Notes under the pieces: model-generated
What the model saw: only the letters and a program-made list of their open reading frames with translations
Told to the model about the DNA's origin: nothing
The model's database searches: none
Shown: positions 1-22,779 of the stretch, one piece after another
Layout of the letters: each line of letters opens with the position of its first letter
Position numbering within the stretch: the first letter of the stretch is position 1
NCBI GenBank assembly: GCA_008360975.2
Contig: CM039183.1
Span: forward strand, 9,265,762 to 9,329,761
Length of the DNA stretch: 64,000 bases
Direction of reading: 5' to 3'
Source: Lichenostomus cassidix
Lineage: Eukaryota; Chordata; Aves; Passeriformes; Meliphagidae
Position numbers and translations under genes: made by a program

Positions 1-95
1 TGCCGGGAGAGCGAGTCCGCCGGAGGGGGCGCGGGCGGGCGGCGGTAGCGGCGCGGACTCGGTTTCCCGTCGCGCCCCTCGGCCGCCCCCCGGCC

Positions 96-101
96 ATGTA
101 A
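96..101 (+). promoter_or_regulatory. Start-stop upstream ORF (ATGTAA) in the RAB1A leader
   Basis: This is the only ATG in the 339 bases before the RAB1A start codon, and it is followed at once by TAA. If transcription starts upstream of it, it is a minimal start-stop element that can stall initiating ribosomes. Its context has C at -3 and T at +4, so it may be leaky. Confidence 0.4.
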
Positions 102-339
102 GCGCTGCTCGGCGAGCGGCCGCCCCGTTTCCTGGTCGGGCTCCGGCGGCCATTTTGGGCTGAGGCGCAGCGCGGAGGCCGCGGAGCGGGCGCGGGCGGA
201 CGGGCCGAGCCGAGCGCCGGGCGATCGCGGCTCCCTCGGACCAGCGCACCGCGGAGCGCCTGCCTCGGCGGCGGGAGGTGCCGCCGCACCGCCCCCTCTC
301 AGCGCGCTCGCCGTCCCTCGGGCCGCGGGCCCCACGGAC

Positions 340-11936
<11,597 letters not shown>

Positions 11937-12515
11937 AACTTGCCTCCCCCCTTTTGTCTCACAACAATGAATTTGCAATCTGAACCCAAGTGAAAAAAAA
12001 AAAAATTGCCTGAATTGTACTGTATGTAGCTGCACTACAACAGATTCTTACCGTCTCCACAAAGGTCAGAGATTGTAAATGGTCAATACTGACTTTTTTT
12101 ATTCCCTTGACTCAAGACAGCTAACTTCATTTTCAGAACTGTTTTAAACCTTTGTGTGCTGGTTTATAAACGTGTAATCCTTGTTGCTTTTCCTGATACC
12201 AGACTGTTTCCTGTGGTTGGTTAGGATGTATTTTTGTTTTGATGTTTCTATTGGCATGTTTAGATGTCAGGTTTAGTCTTCTGAAGATGAAGTTTAGCCA
12301 TTTTGTATCAAACAGCACAACAGTGTCTGTCACTTTCCATGCATAAAATTTAGTAAGATATATGTAAGATCTGATTTGCTAGTTCCTTCTTGTAGAATTA
12401 TAAATGGAGAGATCACACTATCTGATTAATAGTTTCTTCATACTCTGCATATAATTTGTGGCTGCAGAATATTGTAATTTGTTGCACAATATGTAACAAA
12501 ACTGAAGAAATGTTT

Positions 12516-12521
12516 AATAAA
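12516..12521 (+). terminator. RAB1A: Proximal poly(A) signal of RAB1A (AATAAA)
   Basis: Canonical hexamer 580 bp after the stop codon, in TA-rich surroundings with T/G-rich sequence within 50 bp downstream. Confidence 0.6.
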
Positions 12522-13531
12522 TATTGTACTTATTGGAAGTAATATCAAACTGTATGGTGATAAATATTGTCTTAATTTGTATGGCTAAGGGGGAAATCAG
12601 GCTTGCATTGTGCACAAAACAACATATCTGTGTGTGCAGCCATGGCTCTCAGACCTTCTCTGCAACTCTCCCAGTGACTATGGCCCCAAAGCCTGAGCTG
12701 TCATGGTGCTTAAGGCACGTGTGCTGTACCAGAAACACCCAGCCAAGGTTCATGAGGCATAATGCACTCTGAATGTACAACAGTTCCCTAACTTAGTCTT
12801 GGAACTTAATTTATTTCTCAAGGACTCTATATAGGGAATACCCGCCAGCTTTGCATAGCAGGGGAGACAACAGTATTTCCCTAACGAACGATTTCAGCGT
12901 AACCTTGAGGAGGTATACCTTTCTACCAGTATATTATGTCTTTTCTATATACTGTTAATTCCATCCTCTTTTAATCAGTATCTTCTGACTTAGTGCAACA
13001 GCTTAGCTTCTATTCCCCTCTGCAGCGAGGCACCAGGAGGTGACATGGGGATAGCAAGGCCCCCACCAAACTGTTGCTCCAAGTAGGCGCTTTCTCAAAC
13101 AATTTGGAACTAACCAGCAGCCAAGAGGTTTTTGGATGGTGTGTGATTCTTTGTACAGAGCTAATCAAATCATTAGTGCCTGATGTCTAGCTAAAAGCCA
13201 CAGGAAAGCTAGCCTATAACACTTCCTATACATGTAAAATTGTTCAGCTTTATCTAAACTCAAATGTTCAGCCTATTCTGTAAATAGTCTCATGTTTGAA
13301 AGACCATGTAACATTCCCCTAGTAGTAAATACACCCTGTGATAGTAAAAATATAGCCTAGGTATGTTGTGAGGTATAAACTAAAACTGGTGCAAATATCC
13401 TCTGATTTTTTTTTGGGGGGGGTGACTTTGGCTAACAGCTTTCTTCAACATAGTTGCATAAATCAACAGGCAATTGTAATACATAAAGTATTGTCATGGT
13501 TAAGTTGAACTCTTCCACTTGAGACCTTCAC

Positions 13532-13537
13532 AATAAA
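13532..13537 (+). terminator. RAB1A: Distal poly(A) signal of RAB1A (AATAAA)
   Basis: Canonical hexamer followed by a GT-rich element within 10-35 bp. Another hexamer at 13,760-13,765 has weaker downstream sequence. Confidence 0.6.
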
Positions 13538-13572
13538 GTGATGTGCTTTCTAGTAGAGATGTGCTTGTTGGT

Positions 13573-14455
13573 ATAATTCATTATAAATGTGACTGGCTGC
13601 TCCCAGGGAGCAGGAGCAGTGAGTGCTGCTGAGATCAGGAAGTGAAGCAGAAGGAGGTGTGTTGAGGGTAAAACATCTTCCCTGCAGAGAGTGCACAAAT
13701 GAACTTCAATGTCGAGATGCCTGCTACATACTATCCAAACCAATGTTAATATATACAGTAATAAAAGTATTGCAAAACCAGTTGGGCTACACCAGGTGTT
13801 TGGTGGTTCTTTGTTTCCCCCTCAGTCATCACTGGGTCTCTGGGCTGATGCTGTTCCATGCTGAAGCCTGAGGTGGTCAGGCTGAGCTGTGTGATGAGGG
13901 TAAAAGTCCTGGAAAAAGGCACTGTACTCTTACCTATGAGCTGAAATATTAAATACTTTTGACACAGTGGGTTGAAAAGATTGCCCTTCGAGCCGAGGAT
14001 GTAGAAAATGGGAGAATATCTCAAAAATCCCCCACAAACCCCAATGAATCATTTACTGTAACTGCTTCAGTTTACCTTTGCTTTCACCTTCTACTTGTGC
14101 AGAACAGAAACTTCTCTGTGTTCTGTTCACAGGAATGGCAGGAAATTATGTATTCAGCACAAGTACATGATGATCATTCAGGTTAAAGGTTAATTGAAGC
14201 CAAGTGCCAACATTCTGTAACTTTTTTTTTGCCACTTACCTTGTCCTGCTTCAGAGCTGCCCTTTTTCTGCTGGAGAAAGGGCTTGGAAACCCTTGATGA
14301 ATGTTGTGAGCAGTGATTTAACTGCAGTAGCTGGAAGGGGGGGAAAGCACAGCTCTTCATCCTGGGAAACCAGCACAGCACTAACACACCTCCTGCCAGC
14401 AGCAGATACCAGCAGGTTACCCAGAACCTGGCTCCTCCCAGTCTGTACTCACTTG
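13573..14455. other. Intergenic gap between convergent RAB1A and CEP68 3' ends
   Basis: About 0.9 kb between the candidate poly(A) sites of the two tail-to-tail genes. I see no coding exon, tRNA or recognisable repeat. If either transcript reads past its hexamer, the two mRNAs would overlap here. Confidence 0.55.
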
Positions 14456-14469
14456 TTTATTATTTTATT
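14456..14469 (-). terminator. CEP68: Paired poly(A) hexamers for CEP68 on the - strand
   Basis: Two TTTATT words on the + strand (14,456-14,461 and 14,464-14,469) read as AATAAA on the - strand, about 540 bp after the CEP68 stop codon. They are the first canonical signals met downstream, and T/G-rich sequence follows on the - strand. The 3'UTR would then be about 14,440-15,007. Confidence 0.55.
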
Positions 14470-15007
14470 GGGATTCAGTATATTGGCTTTTTGTGTTTAT
14501 GTGTAAGAAAATTGAAAGTTAAGTAGGCTCTGCTTCAGCAGGGAGTGGTGATTATAAACAGGCCTTCAGCTTGCTCCCAAGAACCAGGAGGAGTTGCTGT
14601 TTCTTGGCTTCTCGCACCTATTTTTGACGAGCATAAACAAACCATGAGAACAGGGCTATTAAAATCACACAGCTTTACTTAGCGACCTCACGGCACACTA
14701 TGGATTGCTCAGTTTAAAAAACTCCGTGCTCCTGACGTTTTGCTAACACAGAACAGCCCACTTCAATAAAAAAAGGGAAGCTATGTTAAAAAACAAACCA
14801 GAAAAGGCCGGCTGTACATTCCTTACGCAACTCTGGACATGGCAGCAGCCACACACCTGCTGTACAGAGCACCTTTCTCAAGCCATGGCACAAACCCACG
14901 CTGAAATCAGCCCCGTGGGCTACTGGACAAAGATTCTGGCATCTCTGGAGAAGTGATGGAGGTGGCTTGGTGCTTGCTGCAATTCTTCTCAGCCCTCCTG
15001 GGATGGG

Positions 15008-15039
15008 CTAACGCAGCTTAGGTCTGACAGAGGCAGCAC
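15008..15039 (-). CDS. CEP68: CEP68 last coding exon
   Basis: A short exon after a pyrimidine-rich acceptor (TTTATTTCAG) encodes the end of Gly737, nine more residues (AASVRPKLR) and TAG. The phase matches the preceding donor. The extreme C-terminus is not conserved with human, so this exon is less certain than the others. Confidence 0.75.
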
Positions 15040-18000
15040 CTGAAATAAAATGGGGTGTTTGGTGCCATGGTTTGCCTCAGTCTGATCAAGAAAGAAACCG
15101 CCATGCTCTACTGCCACATCTCACCAGTGTAGAGGGTACAGCTGGGTAGAGGTAGCAATTCAAAAACCACAACAAACCAAACACTTCTTAAGACATTGTT
15201 ACCCTCTTCTTAGAGGCTGCCACCCCTGAAACCCTTTGATCCAGTTTTCTTTGAAGGGAGATGGCTAAGAAATCAGCAACAAGTTTTCTAGCCCCTACTT
15301 TATACCTGAATTCACTTGCTTCCCTTTCCCACCATTATATAGCAACCAGAATGTTTCTGAGAAAATCCAAAGCCAAAAAATACCCCTTCCTCATCTTTCC
15401 TCTGCTGTGCAAGGGATTTGGGGGGAGCAGGTGTCTGTGCTGGACTGTTGCCGTGCCCCAGCCCTGAGTGACAGGGACCTGCCTGCCGGGTCCCTGCAGA
15501 GCTGCCATCAACCCCCTTCATGTTCTTGGGTTTCATCAGCTGTTTCACCTGCACTGCTCTGCCCCAACACAGTTAAACATGAAGGGGTATCCATTTTGAG
15601 TCTCTCCTGCTGCCTTCTCAGGCTTTCCAAACAGATTCAAAGAAATAACAATACAGCCTGGTGTTTGGTGTTTGCTAATTCAAGTGTTTCTCTTCCTGTG
15701 CTTCCTCCCCTCTTTGCCCACTGCAGCAAGGCTGGTTTTCCCCCTGCTTACCCATGGAGCAGCTGTGTGCTGCACTCCCCTCGTCCTGCCCCGTGTCCTT
15801 GCCCTGCACGGGGCTCACAGCAGCCAGGATGGACTGGTACAGGTGCTCTGCGTGGCTTTCGAGCTCTTCTGACTGCTTGGCAATCAGACCCAGCGTGTCT
15901 TTCAGAGCTGGAAAGCAAAAACATCTGAATGGAGGTGATAGGAACGCGATAATTCAGTGTCTGTCAGAGCAGAGAGCTCTGCTCGCCCAGGCAGACTTTG
16001 GAAGGAAATCGAGTGTTAAAAATCAATAATGTGATGTTCATCCCATCCACATTGTGATGCAGCATTTGCAGGGGGTGGGGAGTGACCCAGGAGGCTCCAG
16101 GTTCATCATGAAGATGCAGAAATAGGGGGTCTTAAAGAAAACCTTCAGAACTCTGCAAGAAAGCCCATCCATAATGTAGCACTGGACCTCTAAAGCCCCT
16201 TTGGTGACTGCAGCTACAGCTCACCCTTTAGAAATCCCTTCTTCTAAATCACCAGAGCAACCACTCTGTGTGTGCTGTGGCACCGGCCAGGCTGGGCCAG
16301 GGATTTTGGGGGCAGATACCTTGGCCAGCACCACCTGTGTCCATGAGCATCCCCACACAAGTGCTCCTCCTCACCTGGCGAATTTGATGCCATGCAGTCC
16401 AGGAGAGCTTCGCCCCTCTCCAGCACACTCTCAGTCAGGCTCCGGTGGTCGGCCACATTCTTCCTGAACTCCTGGCAACGCAAGGAGAAGAGCAGCATTG
16501 CTTAGAAGGGTTTTTGAAAAAGACCCACCTGTGGCAGGTTGCCCAGTGAGCAGTTTCCTCTGAGCAGGTTCCCGGTGCTCCCAAATTTGGCTTTGCAAAC
16601 CCAGTGCACTCTGGGCCATTCCAGTGATGCCTGGCTTCCCAGTGCTTGCTGCCTGCAGCACAGGAGAGGGGGAAGGAAGCAGAGGCAAAGGTGACACCCA
16701 CCAGGTAGCGGTGCAGCGATGCCGACAGGCTCTCGGCATCCAGCGAGGGTGGCACCCAGCTGCCAGTGACATCCGCCACGTTGTACAGCCAACGGATCAG
16801 CTCTTCCAGCTGGCAGCAGAACATCTGCTCAACAAAGCATAAAAAAGGGGTCATGGATATGTTTCTGCAATGGACATAGGGCAGAGAGAGGAAAAGGTGA
16901 GATAGTGGTGTTTCAGAAAGCACCCATTCCCTGTTCCTCTCCCACCCCAGCACACAAACATCCCTATGCTTGGGAAACCAAGGGTCAACAGGAAAAAGGC
17001 AAAAATTAACTTAAACTCTTGAACAGTCCCAGCATTCACTGTGTGGCAAGAATTGAGAGTCACCATGAAATGTTTGCATGCAGAGGTGCTGGAGGCTGGT
17101 AGCATCCAGGCTGAAGGAAGAAGTTGGCCTCTACCACCTCCCAGCCCAAGAGATATCCTCATCCTCCTCCTCCTCCTCCTCCTCCTCCTCCTCACCAGAG
17201 CTGTGCAGTTAATTTGCAGTTACTTTTTCCCCAAGGGTTTGTCTCATTCAATTAAGTGCTTTCATTTATTTTTAAAGTGTCTTGGTAAGGGATTATTTTT
17301 GTAAGATGCTGCATGAAGCCCAGGGGTCTCTGCTGGCATCAGAGGAGACAGGGGGGCAACCTAGGGGCCTCTGCAGGCTCAAGCCCTTCTCCTCCTCCTC
17401 AGGAGTTTGCCATAAAGCTCAGCTGCTTTCCCCTGGAACTGCAGTTTGGTGTGACAAATACAGAAAAGACCCTTTTAAATCAACAGAGTTATTTCCATAC
17501 CAGAGGAGGGGATGAATTTGCAGCTATGTGCATGGTAACACTTGTGCAAACAGCCCAGCATCGTTTCCAAATTTGTCCCAGCACTGGGGTGGGAAGAAAA
17601 TGGAGAGGAGGGTGGGAGCACAGCGCTGGTGGCAGGATGGCCAAAATATAAAAATCCACAAATCAGGAAACCCTTCAGAGCTGCTGCAGCTCCTGCCTGG
17701 TGCAGCAGTGCTGCAGGATGAGCGGGCTGGGGGACCCAGCTGAGTGCCACATCTCCACCCAGCCTGGCCTGTGACACTGAGCCCCAGGGAAAGCAAGACA
17801 GGCTCTTGCTCCATCAGAAGGAATTATCTGCTCTGGTGAGCCCCCCTGCATAAATTACCACCAGCTGCCAGGCAGGACACATCATGCAGAACAGGAAGCC
17901 TTAATTAATTGTGCCATAAAAACAGGCATGTTTCATGTGAGATCTTCACAGAATAAACTTTATTTCTAGTCTCAGCCTACCTTAACACACTGAACAAGGG

Positions 18001-20310
18001 AGTCGGTCTGCTGGCTCTTCTTTGGATGCCCCTTGATCCGTGGTTCATTTAGGTACAGCCCATCCAATGTGTCCCTGAGACCAGCTGGTAGATGAAGCCC
18101 CCGGAGAGGATCCCTATGGATCCAGCCAAATGATTCCATGTTTTCCCAGCTGGGCTTTCGGGAGCTGCGGTGTTGCCACAGCCCAGCATAACCCTCAATG
18201 TTCCCTCTTTCATCCCTGCCTCTTGCTTCTCCGAAAGGAGCCAACCTGGATGAAAGGGGCTGCCGGCTTGTGCTGTGATGTGGAAGGTTATGGTGGTCAT
18301 GCCCAGGTGTCCTTATAGTTAAGGAAAGATTGGACAAAAACTGAGCCAGCCTTTCCAGCTCCTGCAGTCTTGGAGGCAGGGAAAGAAATTCTTCATCACC
18401 CTCCCACTCTTTCCTCAGGGGGAGCACTGTGGTGGTGGCTAAAAACCTATTGCTGCTTTTTGCCTGCCCTGTGTAGTTTGGGCAAGGGCTCCCTGTGGCA
18501 GCCCAGCTTCTCCTATTGGCAGCAGGGCGCCCAGGTGAGCTTGGCCAAGCTGATTCCACCCTTTCATCCTTAGAAAAACCTCTGGAAAGATGAGAGGAAG
18601 CACTCCTTGTGAAGGATGCTTTGGCAATAGGTAAAGGTTCACAGTATGAGCCAGCTCCTGAGCAGCCTCTTCTTCCAGGCTTCGGGGTGGAGAATCTCTC
18701 TGCAGAGGCCATAAACTCCCAAAGTCCATTTTCTCTGCTTCCCTGAGCCTGCCCAGCTCGGCCATAGATGCTGGTGGACCCGGACGTGCCCTCAGGAGAA
18801 GCAGAAAAGCTATCCAGACCTATTCCCGAGTCGTGGAGGAAAGGCTCTGGCACCCTTCCTAGCTTGTACCTCGGCTTCAGCGGGTAAGCATAATCCAGCA
18901 AGTCCTCATACTCCTTGTTGGGGTTCCAGTGGGGTGAGCTGCGGTCCGGAGACGGGGGCAGCGAATCCGGAATGGCACAGGCCCAGTAATCGGCTTGGTA
19001 GGAGGAGATCTCCCGGATGTGCCCCAGGGTGCTGCGGTAATCCAGCAGAGGGCCCAGGGGCTCCAGCCTCTGCAAGGCCCTGCCTTCAGCTCCCCATCGG
19101 CAGCACAGCTCCTGGGTGGCAGTGGTGGCCGCAGAAGGGTCACCCGTGCTGGCTGGCAAGCTTCTGGATGGCTCCTCGGAGGTGTCGTTTCCTTCCGAGG
19201 ACAGAGCGGAGAGGCTCAGCACGGAGCGGCTCCGCAGGGTGCTCTCGGGGCTGGGCGGGGTTTGGGGCCGCAGGAGCTCTGGGGTGGAAGGACAAGGGGA
19301 TTGAGCTCCCAGACTTTGTCTCCGACGGCCAACATGGGCACCGTGGCAGCTGCCAGCAAGGATGTTCTCCTCTGTAGAGCTGCGCTGGCTGGGAGGGCTG
19401 GACACCAGGTCACAGCAGCCTGATGCCTTCACCTGCTCGAGGATGGGGTGGAAAAGGAAAGGGAGAGAGAGACATGCATGAAATGAAGCACAGCATCCAG
19501 AAAAAAGGCTCCTTTGTGCCGGAATGTGGAGATAAAAGCCCAGCCCACCTGCCATGAGCTGAGGCTGCAAGTGGAGCTCTGCTCCTTCTGTGGGATGGCC
19601 TGCAGCTGCCCAGAGCAGGGCTTGTTTTTATGGAAAGGCATCTTGAGAGCTTGGGAAGCTGCACGAATCATTTGGCAGCAAGAGGCCTATTTAAAGACCA
19701 CTGTCCTGAGCAAGTGCCCAGCTCTGCACTGGCAACATAGGAATGGAATCAATAGCTTGGGTTGGAACCCAAGCCCTTCCTCCCAACACGTGGTAGCCCA
19801 GGCAGGGTTGGGCACACTCTGTATGGGAGAGGTGGAAAGCCATTGCTGGGACAGCCCTGACAAAGAAGTCCCCACCTCTCCCGGGATGTCCCAGTGGTGC
19901 AGCAACACCTGCAGGTACAACCCTCTCACCTGCTGTTCTGAGGAGTGGAACCAGCGGCCAATTCTACGAGGCACGGGGCCACCATCAGCAGCTCTATCCA
20001 TTAACGTCACTTTCCCTGAGGGGTTTGCTGTGGCTCTGGGGAATCCGGGTGCACATGCTGAAGACACTTCTGGGTGGCAGCTTGAGCCTCTCTGGGTAAC
20101 ACCAGTGGCCAGGTGACTGTGCCTGCTCACTGCCATGCTCTCAGTCCCTTGCAGGCTGGGCTTGGCTTCCTCTGTCCCCAAAAGCCGCTGCAGGCTCCCC
20201 GCCAGCTCCGGGAAATCCATCTCCACATCTGCACAGTCACACCTCCCATTGCCCTCGGCCTTCCCGCTCAGCGACGCTTCAGAAGGTGATTTTCCCACAT
20301 CCACAGCCAT
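15008..20310 (-). CDS. CEP68: CEP68, centrosomal protein of 68 kDa (six coding exons, complete)
   Basis: Coding exons in transcription order are 20310-19930, 19432-17981, 16824-16702, 16471-16375, 15907-15752 and 15039-15008: 2241 nt, 746 aa plus TAG (human is about 757 aa). CEP68 is a fibre component of the linker holding the two centrosomes together (with rootletin and C-Nap1), and it tethers CDK5RAP2/CEP215 to pericentriolar material until PLK1 and beta-TrCP trigger its loss in mitosis; this is family knowledge. What I see: a divergent Ser/Pro-rich disordered N-terminal half; a conserved block at 270-308 (YQADYWAC through NPNKEYEDLLDY); a DSG-type degron candidate at 328-335; and a conserved helical C-terminal part from SLVQCVK (605-611) to ESHAEHLYQSIL, the spectrin-like region. 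The start is the first in-frame ATG of the first coding exon. An intronic AATAAA follows the large exon closely. Confidence 0.95.
15752..15907 (-). CDS. CEP68: CEP68 penultimate coding exon
   Basis: Encodes Ala685 (split) to the first base of Gly737, with the conserved helix LGLIAKQSEELESHAEHLYQ. The acceptor is GCTTTCCAG and the donor GTAAGC. Confidence 0.93.
16375..16471 (-). CDS. CEP68: CEP68 coding exon (residues 653-685)
   Basis: Encodes EFRKNVADHRSLTESVLERG and the following helix, colinear with human CEP68. The acceptor is GTTGCCAG and the donor GTGAGG; it ends one base into Ala685. Confidence 0.94.
16702..16824 (-). CDS. CEP68: CEP68 coding exon (residues 612-652)
   Basis: Forty-one codons, phase 0 at both ends, encoding the conserved FCCQLEELIRWLYNVADV segment. 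The acceptor is TTGAGCAG and the donor GTGGGT. Confidence 0.94.
17162..17193. repeat. (CTC)n trinucleotide microsatellite
   Basis: About 11 uninterrupted CTC units in the CEP68 intron between the large exon and the next. It reads as poly-Arg in one antisense frame, which is an artefact. Confidence 0.95.
17959..17964 (-). terminator. Candidate intronic poly(A) signal after the CEP68 large exon
   Basis: AATAAA on the - strand lies 17 nt past the exon's last base. It forms an inverted pair with an AATAAA on the + strand at 17,952-17,957. T-rich sequence follows on the - strand within about 60 nt. Use of this site would compete with splicing and drop the C-terminal helical region. Confidence 0.35.
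17981..19432 (-). CDS. CEP68: CEP68 large coding exon (residues 128-611)
   Basis: A 1452-nt exon (484 codons, phase 0 at both ends), about two-thirds of the protein. It runs from VKASGCC to SLVQCVK. It holds the best-conserved N-terminal motif (YWACAIPDSLPPSPDR, NPNKEYEDLLDY) and the DSGIGLDS degron candidate (residues 328-335, genomic 18,832 downward). The acceptor is CTCGAGCAG and the donor GTAGGC. Read-through adds Val-Gly and stops. Confidence 0.95.
19930..20310 (-). CDS. CEP68: CEP68 first coding exon (residues 1-127)
   Basis: The exon begins at an acceptor (AATTTCAG) with its first base at 20,355 and carries 45 nt of 5'UTR before ATG 20,310. It encodes MAVDVGKSPSEASL onward, an acidic and Ser-rich N-terminus only loosely like the mammalian one. 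The donor GTGAGA follows CAG. Confidence 0.88.
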
Positions 20311-22779
20311 CAGGACAGAGCTTCTTCCACGGGATGATGCTGAGCCTCGAGCTCTCTGAAATTGACAGCACACAGCAATGGCATTGCACCATCCCACCTT
20401 GTCTCCATGCCAAGAAACTGGGTTTGCCCACTAACAAAGAGCTTAAGCATGATTTGGGTGAGACCCCAAAATTGATAAAGGAGCATCCTGGTACGTCAGG
20501 TGGGACACAGGAAAGAGCAAAGCCTCACATCTCAGCAGCATTTTCTGTTTCCAAGGATGTGACACACAGGGAAAATCTAATCACAGCCCTGGCCATGCCA
20601 AGAACAAACCTGGGCTTTACACCTTGCTGGCACCAGAGTCCTGCAGTGATGGAGGACCATGATGTCACCAACACTTTGTGCACCATGAGGTCACTGGGCC
20701 CAAATGACATCATTAACTAGGACATGAAGCTGACTGACTGAGCTCTGAAGGCTGTTGGGGTGGAAAGTTGAATGTTTTTTAAAAGATACAAACCCAAAAT
20801 CTTAAAGCGGAAGCCACCCAGAAGCAAGAAGTAGTTATAAAAAGCTGGAGGGGAAGGTAGGAGGCTGTAAAACCCAAACCTGGTGCTCAGCTCTGTAGCT
20901 TCTACCTCAATTCATGAAATTAACTCTTTGGGAAATTAATTCACAGAAATACTTGCACTCACTTGGGCTTGAGTGAGGAGCTGCTGCAGGACAACCCATG
21001 AGCTAAATCAAGGAGACCCAACAAAGCCTCTTCCAACACTCCAGCCCAAACCAAGGTGCTGGCAGTAGGGAAATGTCAGCAGAGTGGTTTTGCTGGTAAT
21101 CCCCCAGCTGGTGCCAGCAAACAGACCAGCCAAGGGAGCATCATCAGCAAACTCGGCTAAAAGGAAATAAAAAAAAAAAAAGGAGGAAAGAAAGAATTCC
21201 CAAACAATACTTGGAAGTGGGAAACAAGCTGATACTCCCTCCGTCAGCTCTTTGTCACAGCCTCGTTTTATGATCCACCCCTCCCTCCGACAAGCGGGGT
21301 TTTCCCACGGGCTCGGGAACAAAGAGCGGCGGGAGGACGCGGCGGGTCTCCAGGGGAGACCAAATCCCCAGCGCAGGCACAACCTGCGGCAGCCCCCGCA
21401 GCCGCCTGTCCCCTCCCCAGAGCGGCAGCTGATCCAGCACGGCAGCAGCTGCCGAGGGGAGCAGCACAGCCTGAGCTCCGCCAGCCCTCACGCAGTGGCC
21501 CCCAGCCCGCACCTGGACCCTCCCACTCCCCTGCCTAGATTTCTACCAAAGACAACCCTACGCACATCATGTTATGAAATGGATTGCACTGCTCTCTTTC
21601 TGCCCTCAGAAAGGTTGCATATCCACGCAAAAACGCTGGGTTGTTGTAAAAAAAGTGATCAATAAACCTACCCTTGTTACGTGAATTAAAAAAAAATATA
21701 TACAAAAAAAGAAAAGCATAACAGTACATCAGAGCAGTCTTTAAAGTTTTAAAGTGAATGTGCTGTAACTAACAATTGCCCTCAGGACAACTTTATTTTT
21801 AAGAAGATGCCACATTAAATTCAAAGAGATGTTGAACATCATTACCTCCACCAGATTTAGTGGATTGAGTCAGGTGTCAGCCCAGAAAAAACAACTGTAA
21901 AAAATCACATCGAAGCTTGACTTTAAATCTGAAAAGCATGAGTTAAGCCGCATAAAATAAAACTTACAGGTCATGACCCACAGTTAGTTTCCTAACTGTG
22001 TGGAGGAGGGCAAATATTCTGAACTTAAGATGGTTTGTTATCTTACAAAGGCAGCATGCAGTGATTTACATTTCCACGATGCCATTGGTCTTTAAAAAAA
22101 GAGCAAGTGCTGGTTCACAGGTTCATTAAATCTCCAGAAGCTAATTGGATGCTAAAGAGAAACCAGGAAACCTGCCAATACATAGGAGTGAGAGTAAATC
22201 TGCTTACTGCAGGATTTGTAAGGGTATTTAAAGGGACACCAGAGATCTCCCTGCGTTTTCCAAAGTCTCTAATTCAGGCAGCTGATTTCAATTAACTTCA
22301 GAGGGAGCTGGATATCCAAACCAAACCCGGACACAAACTAGACCAGGATGTCACACACATCCCACACACAGAACAACCGGGCAAAAAGTCATATTTAACA
22401 ACAATGTGACAACACTACTGCCACTAAGCGCAACTCCCAACTACACGAGCGTCTAGAAAACGAAGTTTCTCACCATTTTCCAACAATCCCACAAAAATTC
22501 AGAGGTCAGGTTGCCAGTGGCAGCGACGCACCAAGATGGGAAGAAGCAATCCCAAATCCTCGAGCAGGACTGAGGAGGGATGTACGACCACAGCTTTAGG
22601 CACGGTGGAAACTTTCCACTGGCCTCAAAAGCGCAGGAAAACAGCCAAAACTCCCAGCTACACCCAAGCCCTCGATTGTCTCACAGAAACAGCACCCGTG
22701 GCCTTGATTTCAGATAACGGAGGAAGACAGTGGTGCTGCTTCATTCATTTCAAAGGGAGGCCCGCAGGGATCTCTCCCG

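Larger units (their letters stand above)
11937..13560 (+). other. RAB1A: RAB1A 3' untranslated region
   Basis: AT-rich sequence after the stop codon with two canonical AATAAA signals (12,516 and 13,532), giving 3'UTRs of about 0.6 and 1.6 kb. The far signal is followed by a GT-rich stretch at 13,537-13,572, typical of a cleavage-factor site. No open frame here resembles a protein. The exact end is inferred. Confidence 0.7.

Noticed and set aside
15407..15928. 173-aa + strand frame antisense to CEP68
   Set aside because: The real coding signal is on the - strand with matching splice sites and homology; this is a shadow frame.
19514..20116. 200-aa + strand frame over CEP68
   Set aside because: It overlaps the CEP68 first coding exon and an intron on the other strand and resembles no known protein.
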